Of a stretch of DNA of 64,000 bases, positions 51,303-60,402 are shown one piece after another. Within the stretch, counting starts at the first letter, position 1. Each line of letters begins with the position of its first letter. The notes under the pieces are model-generated. The model was not told the DNA's origin. It searched no databases and worked only from the letters and a program-made list of their open reading frames with translations. Position numbers and translations under genes: made by a program. The stretch covers positions 704,376 through 768,375 of the forward strand of contig NZ_JACDUR010000007.1 of the NCBI RefSeq assembly GCF_013761175.1, in the 5' to 3' direction. This stretch comes from Nonomuraea soli (GTDB lineage Bacteria > Actinomycetota > Actinomycetes > Streptosporangiales > Streptosporangiaceae).

Positions 51303-52534
51303 TTGTCCTCGTCCAGCTTGGAGATGTCCCAGGTCGAGTCGCCGCTGACGAAGGCCGCGGGGTCGTCGAGGTCCTCGGCGGTCGGCATGAGGTCGGGGTG
51401 ACCCCAGACGTCGTCGCGGCCGTCGACGCCGCGCGCCTGCTCGAGCGCCGACCACAGGGCCGCCGCCTCACGCAGGCGACGGGGACGGAGCTCCAGCCCG
51501 ACGAGCGTGCCGAAGGTGACCTCCGCCGGACCGCCGGTCGCCCGGCGCCGCCGTACGGTCTCGCCCAGCGCGGCCACGGACGTCAGCTTGCCGCCCGCCG
51601 CCGCGTCGACCACGTTGCCGACCCAGCCCTCGACCAGCGCGAGCGTGGTCTCCAGGCGAGCCAGGGCGGCCTTCTGCCGCTCGGTCTCCTCGGGCTTGAG
51701 CAGCTGGCCGCCGCCCAGCGCCTCCTGGATGGCCTCGGGGTTGTTGATGTCGATGCTGCGGATCTGCTCCTCCAGGGCGGAGGTGTCGATCGTGATGCCC
51801 TTGGCGTACTCCTCGATGGCTCCGAGAAGATGCGAGCGCAGCCACGGGACGTGCTGGAACAGCCGGTGGTGCGCGGCCTCGCGCAGCGCCAGGTACAGCC
51901 TGATCTCGTCGGAAGGGATCTCCAGGCCGTTGCTGAAGGCGGCGATGCCGCCGGGCAGCAGCGCGGCGGTGTCGGACAGCGGCAGGCCGATGTCGGTGGT
52001 GCCGACCACCTCACGGGCCAGCGAGCCGAGGGCCGTGCCGATCTGCTGGCCGACCATCATGCCGCCCATCTGCTTCAGCATGCCCATCAACGGCCCGGCC
52101 ATCTGCTGGGCCTCGGGCGGGAGCCCGGAGCCTCCGAGCGTGCCGCTCATGGTCTCGACCATCTTGGCCGCGACCGGCTCGGCCAGCTGCTTCCACACAG
52201 GAACGGTGTTCTCGATCCACTCGGACCGGCTCCACGCCTGCGGCTGCGTCACCCCGCTGGGCAGCGTGGTGACCTCGTTCAACCACAGGTCGGCCAGCTT
52301 GAGCGCTTCGATGATCTGTCGGCGTTCTCCCTCCATGACGCTGGGGTCGCCTTCGGCCACGACAGCGTGGCGGGCGATGTTCTTGGCCATGTCCCAGTTG
52401 ACGGGGCCGGAGCCCTGCGGGGCCGACAGCATGTCGGCGAACTGCCGCATCGCCTGAGCCATCTGCTCAGGGTTGCCGAACATGGCGAACGGGTTCTCGT
52501 TGGGGTCGTTTTCACGACCTGGCAGGTCAGTCAC
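51299..52534 (-). CDS. zinc-dependent metalloprotease-like protein (DUF2342)
   Basis: A 411-residue protein of the actinobacterial zincin-like family once named coenzyme F420 biosynthesis-associated. It has a Gly/Met-rich central region (MAGPLMGMLKQMGGMM), LPLSDTAALLPGGIAAFSNG, the zincin helix ALREAAHHRLFQHVPWL and the ELRPRRLREAAALW end. The M. tuberculosis orthologue is Rv3195, from memory. The GTG at 52534 has GAGG upstream. It begins a coupled operon with Nudix and EEP genes. Confidence 0.85.
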   Translation of the reverse strand: MTDLPGRENDPNENPFAMFGNPEQMAQAMRQFADMLSAPQGSGPVNWDMAKNIARHAVVAEGDPSVMEGERRQIIEALKLADLWLNEVTTLPSGVTQPQAWSRSEWIENTVPVWKQLAEPVAAKMVETMSGTLGGSGLPPEAQQMAGPLMGMLKQMGGMMVGQQIGTALGSLAREVVGTTDIGLPLSDTAALLPGGIAAFSNGLEIPSDEIRLYLALREAAHHRLFQHVPWLRSHLLGAIEEYAKGITIDTSALEEQIRSIDINNPEAIQEALGGGQLLKPEETERQKAALARLETTLALVEGWVGNVVDAAAGGKLTSVAALGETVRRRRATGGPAEVTFGTLVGLELRPRRLREAAALWSALEQARGVDGRDDVWGHPDLMPTAEDLDDPAAFVSGDSTWDISKLDEDK

Positions 52535-52618
52535 CGCTCTACCTCGTGCAGGATAGGGAGGAGTCCACATCCGCCACGTTAGTCGTCCCACGGCGGATCA
52601 GTGCAAAGTGAGGACCTG

Positions 52619-53689
52619 GTGCCTACCTCGAAACGACCGCGCCAACCCGTCGTCGCCGTCACCGGCGCCGCGTCGGGCCTGGGCCGCGAACTGCTCTCCA
52701 GGCTCGCGACCTCCGGTGATTTCCGCAGAGTCGTGGCCATCGACGAGCAGCGAGGCGACGTCCAGGACGTCACGTGGCGAGTGCTCGACGTCCGCGATCC
52801 GCTCTTGGCGAACCGCATCTCCGACATCGATGTACTGATCCATCTGGCGGGTGATTTCGCCCTCGACTCCGACCCGGGGGAGCGGCGCGCCTACAACCTG
52901 CGTGCCGCCCAGACTGTGCTGACCGCCAGCGCGGCCGCTCGCGTGCGGCGCGTGGTGCTCGTCACGAGTGCCATGGTGTACGGCGCGGCGGCCGACAACC
53001 CGGTTCCGCTTCCAGAGGAATCCGCTGTGGCGGCCGAGCCCGACACGGGAGTGGTCGGCGACTACCTGGAGATCGAGGGGGTCGCCCGCCTGGCCGCGCG
53101 CAGCCACCCGGGCCTGGAGCTGACCGTCCTGCGTCCGGCGGCGGTGGTCGGTCCGGGCATGGACACCGTGATCACCCGCCACTTCGAGGCGCCGCGACTG
53201 CTGACGGTCAAGGGCTGCTCGCCGCGCTGGCAGTTCTGCCACATCGACGACCTGGTCTCGGCGCTGGAGATGGCCGCGCGCGGCCTGGTCACGGGTGTCG
53301 TGGCGGTCGGCTCCGATGGCTGGCTCGAGCACGACAAGGTCGAGGAGCTGTCCGGAATCCGCGGATTCGAGCTGCCCGCCGGGCTGACCTTCGGTACGGC
53401 ACAGCGGCTGCACCGGCTGGGCATCACCCCGGCTCCCGCCACCGACCTGCACTACGTGGTCTACCCCTGGGTCGTCGACTGCGCGAAGCTGCGTGAAGCG
53501 GGATGGAAACCGTCCTGGAGCAACGAAGCCGCCCTGGAACAGCTCCTGAGGCTGCGCGAGAACCGCACCACCGTCGTCGGCAGGCGGCTGCCGGTCAAGG
53601 AGGCGACCCTCACCGCGGCTGGTGCCACCGTCGCCGTCATCGGCACCGCGGCGATCGTGCGCCAGGTGCGCAAGAAGAGGCGCATCTGA
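52619..53689 (+). CDS. NAD-dependent epimerase/dehydratase (extended SDR)
   Basis: About 356 residues with VVAVTGAASGLGREL (GxxGxxG NAD site), LDVRDP, VLIHLAGDF and VVLVTSAMVYGAA. In place of Y-x-x-x-K there is DYLEIEG, so the usual catalytic Lys is absent and enzymatic activity is doubtful. A hydrophobic C-terminal helix (LTAAGATVAVIGTAAIV) ends in RKKRR, suggesting membrane tethering. GTG 52619 has GAGG 5 nt upstream; GTG 52601 is the alternative. Confidence 0.82.
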   Translation: MPTSKRPRQPVVAVTGAASGLGRELLSRLATSGDFRRVVAIDEQRGDVQDVTWRVLDVRDPLLANRISDIDVLIHLAGDFALDSDPGERRAYNLRAAQTVLTASAAARVRRVVLVTSAMVYGAAADNPVPLPEESAVAAEPDTGVVGDYLEIEGVARLAARSHPGLELTVLRPAAVVGPGMDTVITRHFEAPRLLTVKGCSPRWQFCHIDDLVSALEMAARGLVTGVVAVGSDGWLEHDKVEELSGIRGFELPAGLTFGTAQRLHRLGITPAPATDLHYVVYPWVVDCAKLREAGWKPSWSNEAALEQLLRLRENRTTVVGRRLPVKEATLTAAGATVAVIGTAAIVRQVRKKRRI

Positions 53690-53758
53690 TCCGGAGAGGT
53701 TGTCCACAGGGTGCCTGCCGTACGGGATCGTGACGTGGCTCTGCCGTAGGCTTTGCTC

Positions 53759-54184
53759 GTGGACGTCATCCGGTTGCTCGACATTCGTGACACGCCGCTG
53801 TCGGTCGACGAGATCTTCGCGGCGGTCGGCTCGCACGCCGCGGGCGGCACGACGCTGTTCGTCGGCACCGTGCGCGAGCAGGATCACGGCAAGCCCGTGA
53901 CGCGTCTGTCCTACTCCGCCCACCCGTCGGCCGTCGACGAGCTGCGCAGGGTCGCCGAGAAGGTCGCCACCGACTTCCCGGTGACCGCGCTGGCCGCCGT
54001 GCACCGGGTCGGCGACCTGGAGCTGGGCGACATCGCGGTGATCGTGGCCGTGGCCTGCCCGCACCGGGGAGAGGCCTTCGAGGCGTCGCGCAGGCTCATC
54101 GACGATCTCAAGTCAGAGGTCCCGATCTGGAAACATCAGCAGTTCGCCGACGGGTCGAATGAATGGGTCGGCGCCTGCGAATAA
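53759..54184 (+). CDS. moaE: molybdopterin synthase catalytic subunit MoaE
   Basis: A 141-residue MoaE: GGTTLFVGTVREQDHGKPV, LSYSAHPSAVDELRRVAE, VHRVGDLELGDIAVIVAVA, CPHRGEAFEASRRLIDDLK and VPIWKHQ with the active Lys. It transfers sulfur to precursor Z with MoaD, which is not in the window. The MoeZ at 11691 could charge its carrier. TAGGCT (53747-53752) is 6 nt before the GTG, a leaderless layout. Confidence 0.92.
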   Translation: MDVIRLLDIRDTPLSVDEIFAAVGSHAAGGTTLFVGTVREQDHGKPVTRLSYSAHPSAVDELRRVAEKVATDFPVTALAAVHRVGDLELGDIAVIVAVACPHRGEAFEASRRLIDDLKSEVPIWKHQQFADGSNEWVGACE

Positions 54185-54194
54185 GCTCATCCCC

Positions 54195-55244
54195 ATGTCG
54201 CGACGTGCGTTGACCCTTCTGGTGGCGAGCTTCCTCGTGCTCGCGCTCGGTGTCGTCGGAGCGTTCCTGCCGGTGCCGTACGTCGTGCTGAGCCCGGGTC
54301 CGACAGAGAACACCCTCGGCGAGGTCGAGAAGAAGCCCGTGATCACGATCACCGGTCACGAGACCTTCGCCACCACCGGAGCTCTGCGCCTGGTCACGGT
54401 GGAGTACAAGGGCGGGCCGACCAACCGCATCGACCTGCTGACCGCTCTGCGCGGCTGGCTCGACCCGACGGTCGCGGTCGTGCCCGAGACGACGATCTTC
54501 CCGCCCAACCAGACCGCGCAGCAGGTCGAGCAGCAGAACGCCGCCGAGATGACCGGCTCCCAGGACAACGCCACCGCGGCCGCGCTGACCGAACTGAAGA
54601 TCCCCTTCACCGCAGAAGTCGTCGTGGCGGGCACCGAGAAGGAGATGCCGGCCGAAGGCAAGCTCAAGACGGGCGACCAGCTGCTCAAGGTCGACGGCGT
54701 CGACGTCGTCACCGTCGACACGGTGACCGCGCAGGTCAAGTCGCACAAGCCGGGCGACACCGTGGTCTTCACGATCTCCCGCGACGGCAAGCAGCAGGGG
54801 GTCCCGATCGTCGCGGCCGCCGGGCCCGAGGGCAACGCGATGGTCGGCGTGTCACTGTCGACGAAGAAGTACAACTTCCCCTTCACCGTCACGATCAACG
54901 TCGGCGACGTGGGCGGGCCCAGTGCCGGCCTGATGTTCTCGCTCGGCATCCTCGACAAGCTCACCCCCGGTGAGCTGACCGGCGGCAAGTCGATCGCCGG
55001 CACCGGCACCATCACGCCGGAGGGCAGGGTCGGGGCCATCGGCGGCATCGCGCAGAAGATGGTCGGCGCGCGTGACGCGGGCGCCACGGTCTTCCTCACC
55101 CCCGCCGACAACTGCGCCGAGGCGCTCAACGCCGCCCCCGACGGCCTGCGCCTGGTGAAGGCCACGACGCTGCACGAGGCGGTCACCGCGCTCGACGCCC
55201 TGGCGTCCGGTAAGGGCTCGGTGCCCAGTTGCGCTGCTGGATGA
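54195..55244 (+). CDS. PDZ-domain Lon-like (S16) membrane protease
   Basis: A 349-residue protein with an N-terminal helix (about 8-28), a PDZ domain (about 120-200, LKTGDQLLKVDGVDVV) and a Lon-type protease domain with Ser243 (GGPSAGLMFSLG) and Lys288 (GGIAQKMVGA), 45 residues apart as in S16 proteases. It should act on extracytoplasmic proteins. The orthologue in M. tuberculosis is Rv3194c, from memory. TAAGCT (54182-54187) is 7 nt before ATG 54195. Confidence 0.93.
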   Translation: MSRRALTLLVASFLVLALGVVGAFLPVPYVVLSPGPTENTLGEVEKKPVITITGHETFATTGALRLVTVEYKGGPTNRIDLLTALRGWLDPTVAVVPETTIFPPNQTAQQVEQQNAAEMTGSQDNATAAALTELKIPFTAEVVVAGTEKEMPAEGKLKTGDQLLKVDGVDVVTVDTVTAQVKSHKPGDTVVFTISRDGKQQGVPIVAAAGPEGNAMVGVSLSTKKYNFPFTVTINVGDVGGPSAGLMFSLGILDKLTPGELTGGKSIAGTGTITPEGRVGAIGGIAQKMVGARDAGATVFLTPADNCAEALNAAPDGLRLVKATTLHEAVTALDALASGKGSVPSCAAG

Positions 55245-55341
55245 AACTTCTGGCGGACGCCATGCGTTAGCCGTACGGCTGGCACATCGGTGTAGGTTGC
55301 CAGACACGGACCGTTTGTAAATCACGACCGAGGGGTTGGCC

Positions 55342-58302
55342 TTGAGCTTCCGGACCCCAGGAGGCGGACGGGCGATGCGTTTGCGCCGCCCCCGACTGCT
55401 GCTTCCTGTCGCGATCGCCATTGTCGCGATCGTGGCCCTGTTCTTCTTGTTCTCCGGCTTTTACACCGACTATCTGTGGTTCGACAACGTCGACTACACC
55501 ACGGTCTTCTCCGGCATGTTGCTGACGCAGATCGTGTTGTTCGTCGTGGGCGCGCTGCTCATGGTCGGCATCGTCGGCGGCAACATGCTGCTGGCCTTCC
55601 GCATGCGGCCGATGTTCGGGCCCGCCATGTTCGGCGGCGCCAGCGGCGCCGACCGCTACCGCATGGCTCTGGATCCGCACCGCAAGCTGATCTTCATCGT
55701 GGGCATGGCGGTGCTGGCGCTCTTCTCGGGCTCTCAGTTCGCCGGGCAGTGGAAGACCTGGCTGCAGTACGTCAACGGCACAGACTTCGGGCAGAAGGAC
55801 CCCCAGTTCGGGCTGGACATCGCCTTCTTCATGTTCGACCTGCCGTTCATCCGCATGCTGCTGAACTTCCTGTTCACCGCCATCGTGATGTCGGCCATCC
55901 TCGCCGCGATCACCCACTACCTGTACGGCGGCTTCCGCCTGCAGTCGCCCGGCGTGCACGCCTCCCGCGCCGCGCGCGTGCACCTGTCGGTGCTCCTGGG
56001 CGTGTTCGTGCTGCTGAAGGCCGCCGCCTACTTCGTCGACCGCTACGACCTGGTCTTCTCCGACCGGGGCTTCGTGCACGGCGCGTCGTACACCGACATC
56101 AACGCGGTCCTCCCGGCCAAGACGATCCTCGCGATCATCGCGCTGATCTGCGCGGCCATGTTCTTCGCGGGTGTCGTACGGCCCGGCGGCATGCTCCCCG
56201 GCGTCTCCTTCGGCCTCCTGGTGCTGTCCGCGGTGCTCATCGGCGGCGTCTACCCCGCCCTCGTGGAGCAGTTCCAGGTCAAGCCCAACCAGCAGGCCAA
56301 GGAATCGACCTACATCAAGCGCAACATCGACGCCACCAGACAGGCCTACGGCATCGACAACGCCGAGGTCATCCCGTACGACGCCAAGGAGGACCCCGCG
56401 CAGGTCAACGCGGCGGGCGACACCTCGGTCTCCGGCGTGCGCCTGCTCGACCCGTCGCTGGTCTCCAAGACCTTCCAGCAGACCCAGCGCATCCGCGGCT
56501 TCTACGACTTCCCCGACGCGCTCGACGTCGACCGCTACCCCGACGCCGGCGGCAAGATGATCGATCACGTCGTCGCGGTCCGCGACCTGACCGGGCCGCC
56601 CAACGAGCAGGACAACTGGATCAACCGTCACCTCGTCTACACCCACGGCTTCGGCTTCGTCGCCGCGCCCGGCAACAAGGTGACCTCTGGCGACGTGACC
56701 ACCCAGGGCGGCCTGCCCGACTACGACGCCAAGGACCTGCCCGGCAGCGGCGCGCTGGCCGAGAAGCTCAAGGAGCCGCGCGTCTACTTCGGCGAGCAGG
56801 CCGAGACCGAATACGTCATCGCCGGCGGCAACCCCAACAACCCGCAGGAGCTCGACTACCCCGAGAGCGCGGGCACCGGCCAGAAGAACACCACCTACAC
56901 CGGCGTGGGCGTGCCGGTCGGCTCGTTCTTCAACCGGCTCGTCTACGCCGCCAAGTACGGCGAGGTCAACATCCTGCTCTCCAGCGATGTCAACAACCAG
57001 TCGAAGATCCTCTACGAGCGTGACCCGCGCGACCGCGTCGCCAAGGTCGCGCCGTTCCTCACCCTGGACGCCAACCCGTATCCGGCGATCGTCGACGGGC
57101 GCATCAAGTGGATCGTCGACGGCTACACGACCTCCAACAACTACCCGTACGCCCAGAGCGAGTCGCTGGAGACGATGACCAGGGACCTGGCCGTCGAGCG
57201 CCGCGTCGTCGCCGCCCAGCCGCGCGACAAGATCAACTACATGCGCAACTCCGTCAAGGCCGTCGTCGACGGCTACGACGGCACCGTGACCCTGTACGGC
57301 TGGGACGACAAGGACCCGATCCTCAAGACGTGGGGCAAGGCCTTCCCCGGCGTCATCAGGCCCGTCTCCGAGATGTCGGCCGACCTGCGCAGCCACGTGC
57401 GCTACCCGGAAGACCTCTTCAAGGTGCAGCGCTACCAGCTCGCCCGCTACCACATCGAGGACCCGGGCGCGTTCTACGGCGGCCAGGACGTCTGGGTGGT
57501 CCCGCGTGACCCCTCCGCCGGCGCCAACAACGACATCAAGCAGCCGCCGTACTACCTGACCACCACGATGCCCGGCGGCAAGCCCACCTTCTCGCTGACG
57601 ACCACGTTCGTCCCGCGCCAGGGCCCCAACCTCGCCGCCTTCATGGCCGTCGACGCCACCGCCGGCCCCGACTACGGCAAGCTCAGGGTGCTCAGGATGC
57701 CGTCATCCACCGCCATCCCGGGCCCAGGCCAGGCACAGAACAACTTCCAGAGCCGCTTCGCCGGAGAGCTCAACCTCCTCGGCCTGCAGTCGTCGGCGGT
57801 CCGCTACGGCAACCTGCTGACGCTGCCGTACGCGGGCGGCCTCGTCTACGTCGAACCCGTCTACATCCAGGCGGCCGCTGGCACCGGCCAGGAGCCGTAC
57901 CCGATCCTCCGCCGCGTGCTCGTCTCGTTCGGCAACAAGATCGGCTCCGCGGATACGCTGGAAGACGCGCTCAAGCAGGTCTTCGGCGGCGCCCCCGCCA
58001 ACCAGCAACCAACGACGACGAACCCAGGCAACCAGCAACCGGCCAACCCGGCGACGACGCAGCTCACCCAGGCGATCGACGCCGTCGCCAAGGCCTACAA
58101 CGACGGGCAGAACGCTCTCAAGGAGTCGCCGCCCAACTGGACGAAGTTCGGGGAGTCGCAGAAGGCGCTGCAGTCGGCGCTGGCCAACCTCGAAAAGCTC
58201 AAGGCCCAGGGCACCGGCGCCACGCCCACGGCCACGGCCACCCCCTCGGCCAGCCCTTCGCCCAGTGCTTCACCTTCGGCCTCTCCCAGTGGGGGGTCGT
58301 AG
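55342..58302 (+). CDS. UPF0182 family large membrane protein
   Basis: About 986 residues. The first ~300 hold seven hydrophobic helices (first LLLPVAIAIVAIVALFFLF, then FYTDYLWFDNVDYTTVF). The rest is a large extracytoplasmic domain (KPNQQAKESTYIKRNIDATR, YPYAQSESL, YDGTVTLYGWDDKDPI), then a Gln/Asn/Thr linker and a Ser/Pro/Ala tail (SASPSPSASPSASPS). The family function is unknown. TTG 55342 has GAGGGG 6 nt upstream; TTG 55336 and ATG 55375 are alternatives. It follows the Lon-like protease gene as in M. tuberculosis. Confidence 0.93.
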   Translation: MSFRTPGGGRAMRLRRPRLLLPVAIAIVAIVALFFLFSGFYTDYLWFDNVDYTTVFSGMLLTQIVLFVVGALLMVGIVGGNMLLAFRMRPMFGPAMFGGASGADRYRMALDPHRKLIFIVGMAVLALFSGSQFAGQWKTWLQYVNGTDFGQKDPQFGLDIAFFMFDLPFIRMLLNFLFTAIVMSAILAAITHYLYGGFRLQSPGVHASRAARVHLSVLLGVFVLLKAAAYFVDRYDLVFSDRGFVHGASYTDINAVLPAKTILAIIALICAAMFFAGVVRPGGMLPGVSFGLLVLSAVLIGGVYPALVEQFQVKPNQQAKESTYIKRNIDATRQAYGIDNAEVIPYDAKEDPAQVNAAGDTSVSGVRLLDPSLVSKTFQQTQRIRGFYDFPDALDVDRYPDAGGKMIDHVVAVRDLTGPPNEQDNWINRHLVYTHGFGFVAAPGNKVTSGDVTTQGGLPDYDAKDLPGSGALAEKLKEPRVYFGEQAETEYVIAGGNPNNPQELDYPESAGTGQKNTTYTGVGVPVGSFFNRLVYAAKYGEVNILLSSDVNNQSKILYERDPRDRVAKVAPFLTLDANPYPAIVDGRIKWIVDGYTTSNNYPYAQSESLETMTRDLAVERRVVAAQPRDKINYMRNSVKAVVDGYDGTVTLYGWDDKDPILKTWGKAFPGVIRPVSEMSADLRSHVRYPEDLFKVQRYQLARYHIEDPGAFYGGQDVWVVPRDPSAGANNDIKQPPYYLTTTMPGGKPTFSLTTTFVPRQGPNLAAFMAVDATAGPDYGKLRVLRMPSSTAIPGPGQAQNNFQSRFAGELNLLGLQSSAVRYGNLLTLPYAGGLVYVEPVYIQAAAGTGQEPYPILRRVLVSFGNKIGSADTLEDALKQVFGGAPANQQPTTTNPGNQQPANPATTQLTQAIDAVAKAYNDGQNALKESPPNWTKFGESQKALQSALANLEKLKAQGTGATPTATATPSASPSPSASPSASPSGGS

Positions 58303-58313
58303 GAGCGCTTGAT

Positions 58314-58342
58314 TTGCGCCTGCTCCGCGCTGTCGATAGTCT
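58314..58342 (+). promoter_or_regulatory. putative tRNA promoter
   Basis: TTGCGC (58314-58319) and TAGTCT (58337-58342) are 17 bp apart and end 15 bp before the tRNA. The first element starts 11 bp after the UPF0182 stop. Confidence 0.5.
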
Positions 58343-58357
58343 TTAGACACACGCCAA

Positions 58358-58434
58358 CGCGGGGTGGAGCAGTTCGGTAGCTCGCTGGGCTCATAACCCA
58401 GAGGTCGCAGGTTCAAATCCTGCCCCCGCTACCA
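58358..58434 (+). tRNA. initiator tRNA-fMet (CAT)
   Basis: A 77-nt cloverleaf with anticodon CAT at 58392-58394, an encoded CCA end and a GTTCAAATC T-loop. It is the initiator: the first acceptor pair is a C-T mismatch (CGCGGGG with CCCCGCT) and the anticodon stem carries GGG/CCC (CTGGG-CTCATAA-CCCAG). Confidence 0.96.
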
Positions 58435-58439
58435 AATAG

Positions 58440-58474
58440 AACGGCCCTCCAGGTCTTCCTGGAGGGCCGTTTTC
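58440..58474 (+). terminator. intrinsic terminator after tRNA
   Basis: A perfect 13-bp stem (ACGGCCCTCCAGG, 58441-58453, with 58458-58470), extended by an A-T pair, closes a 4-nt loop and is followed by TTTT. Confidence 0.9.
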
Positions 58475-58561
58475 GTTTGTCCCGCTCCGCGCTGCCTCGC
58501 TGCTGGCGCGGGAAGCACAGCCCCTAGATGGCCATAGTGAGCTGATCCACGGCGGTCAGGG

Positions 58562-59308
58562 TCAGGCGATCAGCAGGCGCAAGCCGAGCTCTGCCGCTTC
58601 CAGGTCGAGCAGGTCGCGGTTGCGCTCCGTCCAGCGGCCGGATGTGAGGTCCTCGCGAAGACTGCGCACCACGCGTTCCTCCGCCTCCGCGCCGACCCTG
58701 GACCAGACGGAAACGCCTCGCCGGACGCTCTCCTCCAGGTAGCCCTCAGGTCGCCGCCAGTGGGCCTCGAAGAAGCCGTCGGCGCAATCCCAGGGGATGG
58801 GCACCGGTTCCAGGCGGGCGCCGATCGCGTCGGCCAATTCGGTGGCCGTGGGGCGGCCGATCAGCAGGTTCGAGATCTCGGGCAGGTAGTCGCGGGTGAG
58901 CCAGAAACGGTTGAGCCAGCCTTCGTCGCTGGTGTCGTGGGTGAAGACCACGACGCGGCGGGCGACGCGGCGCATTTCGCGCAGGCCGGCGATCGGGTCC
59001 GGCCAGTGGTGGATGGAGGCGATGGCCATGGCGGCGTCGAAGGACTGGTCGTCGAACGGCAGGTGTTCGGCGGAGCCCGCCAGGCAGGGGGCGGCGTCCG
59101 GGCGGCGCTGGGAGCGCATGAGGGCCGACGGTTCGACCGCGAGGACGTAACGGTCGGAGGGCTCGTAGGAGCCGGTGCCCGCGCCGACGTTGAGGATCGT
59201 GCGGGCGTCGCCGAGGGCGGCCCAGATCTGCGCGGCGATGCGGGGTTCCGTGCGCCGGGTGACGGTGTAGGTGGCTCCGATGGTGTCGTACAGCTGCGCG
59301 CTGGGCAT
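58562..59308 (-). CDS. class I SAM-dependent methyltransferase
   Basis: A 248-residue Rossmann methyltransferase: motif I ILNVGAGTGSYEPSD, motif II LAVEPSALM, GSAEHLPFDDQSFDAAMAI and IHHWPDPIAGLREMRRV. The pattern resembles UbiE/phospholipid or small-molecule methyltransferases; the substrate is unknown. AAAGG precedes the ATG. It is a single-gene unit facing the tRNA terminator. Confidence 0.88.
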   Translation of the reverse strand: MPSAQLYDTIGATYTVTRRTEPRIAAQIWAALGDARTILNVGAGTGSYEPSDRYVLAVEPSALMRSQRRPDAAPCLAGSAEHLPFDDQSFDAAMAIASIHHWPDPIAGLREMRRVARRVVVFTHDTSDEGWLNRFWLTRDYLPEISNLLIGRPTATELADAIGARLEPVPIPWDCADGFFEAHWRRPEGYLEESVRRGVSVWSRVGAEAEERVVRSLREDLTSGRWTERNRDLLDLEAAELGLRLLIA

Positions 59309-59433
59309 GGGCTGCCTTTCTGGCTGGCACCGTGGGCGGGCGTTCCTGCTTCACCATCCTGATGTCCGGGGGCCGGTTCCGCGAAGGTCCCGGTGGTGAC
59401 AGGGGTGACGTGAGTGAGCGCTAGGTTGTCCTG

Positions 59434-59832
59434 GTGCTCTCTGTATCGCTCGACACCGTCCGTGTCTTCCTGCACGTGCTGGCCGCCACCATCTGGGTGG
59501 GTGGGCAGTTCACGCTCGCGTTTCTGGTCCCCTCGCTCCGCCGTACCGCCGATGGGGTGACGAAGGTGGCCGCCAACGCGTTCAACCGGGTCGCCTGGCC
59601 GGCGTTCGCCGTACTGGTCGCGACCGGGGTGTGGAACATGCTGGCCGACGACAACGACGACCCTGCCTTCAAGACGACCCTGCACGTGAAGCTGGGGGTT
59701 GTGCTTCTTTCGGGGCTCACGGCGTTCTTGCACACACGGGCGAAGAGCAAGGGGGCGACGGCGGCGTTGGGGGCGTTGAGCGGGGTGACCGCGCTGGCGG
59801 CGCTGTTCCTGGGGGTTCTGCTCTCGGCCTGA
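59434..59832 (+). CDS. CopD-like four-helix membrane protein
   Basis: A 132-residue membrane protein with four predicted helices: VRVFLHVLAATIWVGGQFTL, VAWPAFAVLVATGVWNML, LHVKLGVVLLSGLTAFLH and ALSGVTALAALFLGVLL. Conserved His in FLHVLAA and LHVKLGV resemble haem- or copper-binding members of the CopD/DUF2269-type superfamily. The function is not established. TAGGTT (59422-59427) is 6 nt before the GTG. Confidence 0.75.
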   Translation: MLSVSLDTVRVFLHVLAATIWVGGQFTLAFLVPSLRRTADGVTKVAANAFNRVAWPAFAVLVATGVWNMLADDNDDPAFKTTLHVKLGVVLLSGLTAFLHTRAKSKGATAALGALSGVTALAALFLGVLLSA

Positions 59833-59839
59833 CGGGCGG

Positions 59840-60400
59840 TCAGGGCGAGAGCAGGCTGAGCTGGTAGGCGGGGATGGGCAGGCCGGGGAGGTCGGCGGAC
59901 GGGACCAGGTCGTGGCGCTGTTCCCAGCCCTCGCTGTCGCTCCAGGAGCTCCAGTCGGCGGAGTGCCGGGTCGCTTGGGCGGTGTAGACCAGCTGAAGGA
60001 TGTCCGGGTGGGGGAAGGGATGATCCTCTGGCAGGGGGTCGAGCATCCGGTAGTGGAAGAAGCCCGCGAAGGCGAGGTCGCGTTCGTCGAGCAGCCAGCC
60101 GGTTTCCTCGCGCACTTCGCGTACGGCTGTCGCGGTGTGGCTTTCGCCTGGTTCGCGTCGGCCTCCGGGCACGATGTGGGGGCCGTCCGGGGTGTGGCAG
60201 ACGACGATGCGGCCGTCGACTCGCACGATGCACCGGACGGACGTCACGAGGAAGTCGGGGCATGCCGGCCGGTCGCGGTAGGTGGCGACGTCGAGGTCGG
60301 TCAGGCCGACCCACGAGATACGCGTGACGGCCACGGGGGTGAGGGTGTCGAGGAGAGTGATCAGCTCCGGGTGCCGGGATCCGTATCCGGGCGAATGCAC
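59840..60400 (-). CDS. Nudix hydrolase
   Basis: A 186-residue Nudix protein with box GGRREPGESHTATAVREVRE followed by ETG, preceded by DGPHIVPGG. Substrate unknown. The GTG at 60400 lies 2 bp after the upstream acetyltransferase stop, so it is the last gene of a three-gene operon. Its end is 7 bp from the convergent CopD-like gene. Confidence 0.87.
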   Translation of the reverse strand: MHSPGYGSRHPELITLLDTLTPVAVTRISWVGLTDLDVATYRDRPACPDFLVTSVRCIVRVDGRIVVCHTPDGPHIVPGGRREPGESHTATAVREVREETGWLLDERDLAFAGFFHYRMLDPLPEDHPFPHPDILQLVYTAQATRHSADWSSWSDSEGWEQRHDLVPSADLPGLPIPAYQLSLLSP

Positions 60401-60402
60401 GC

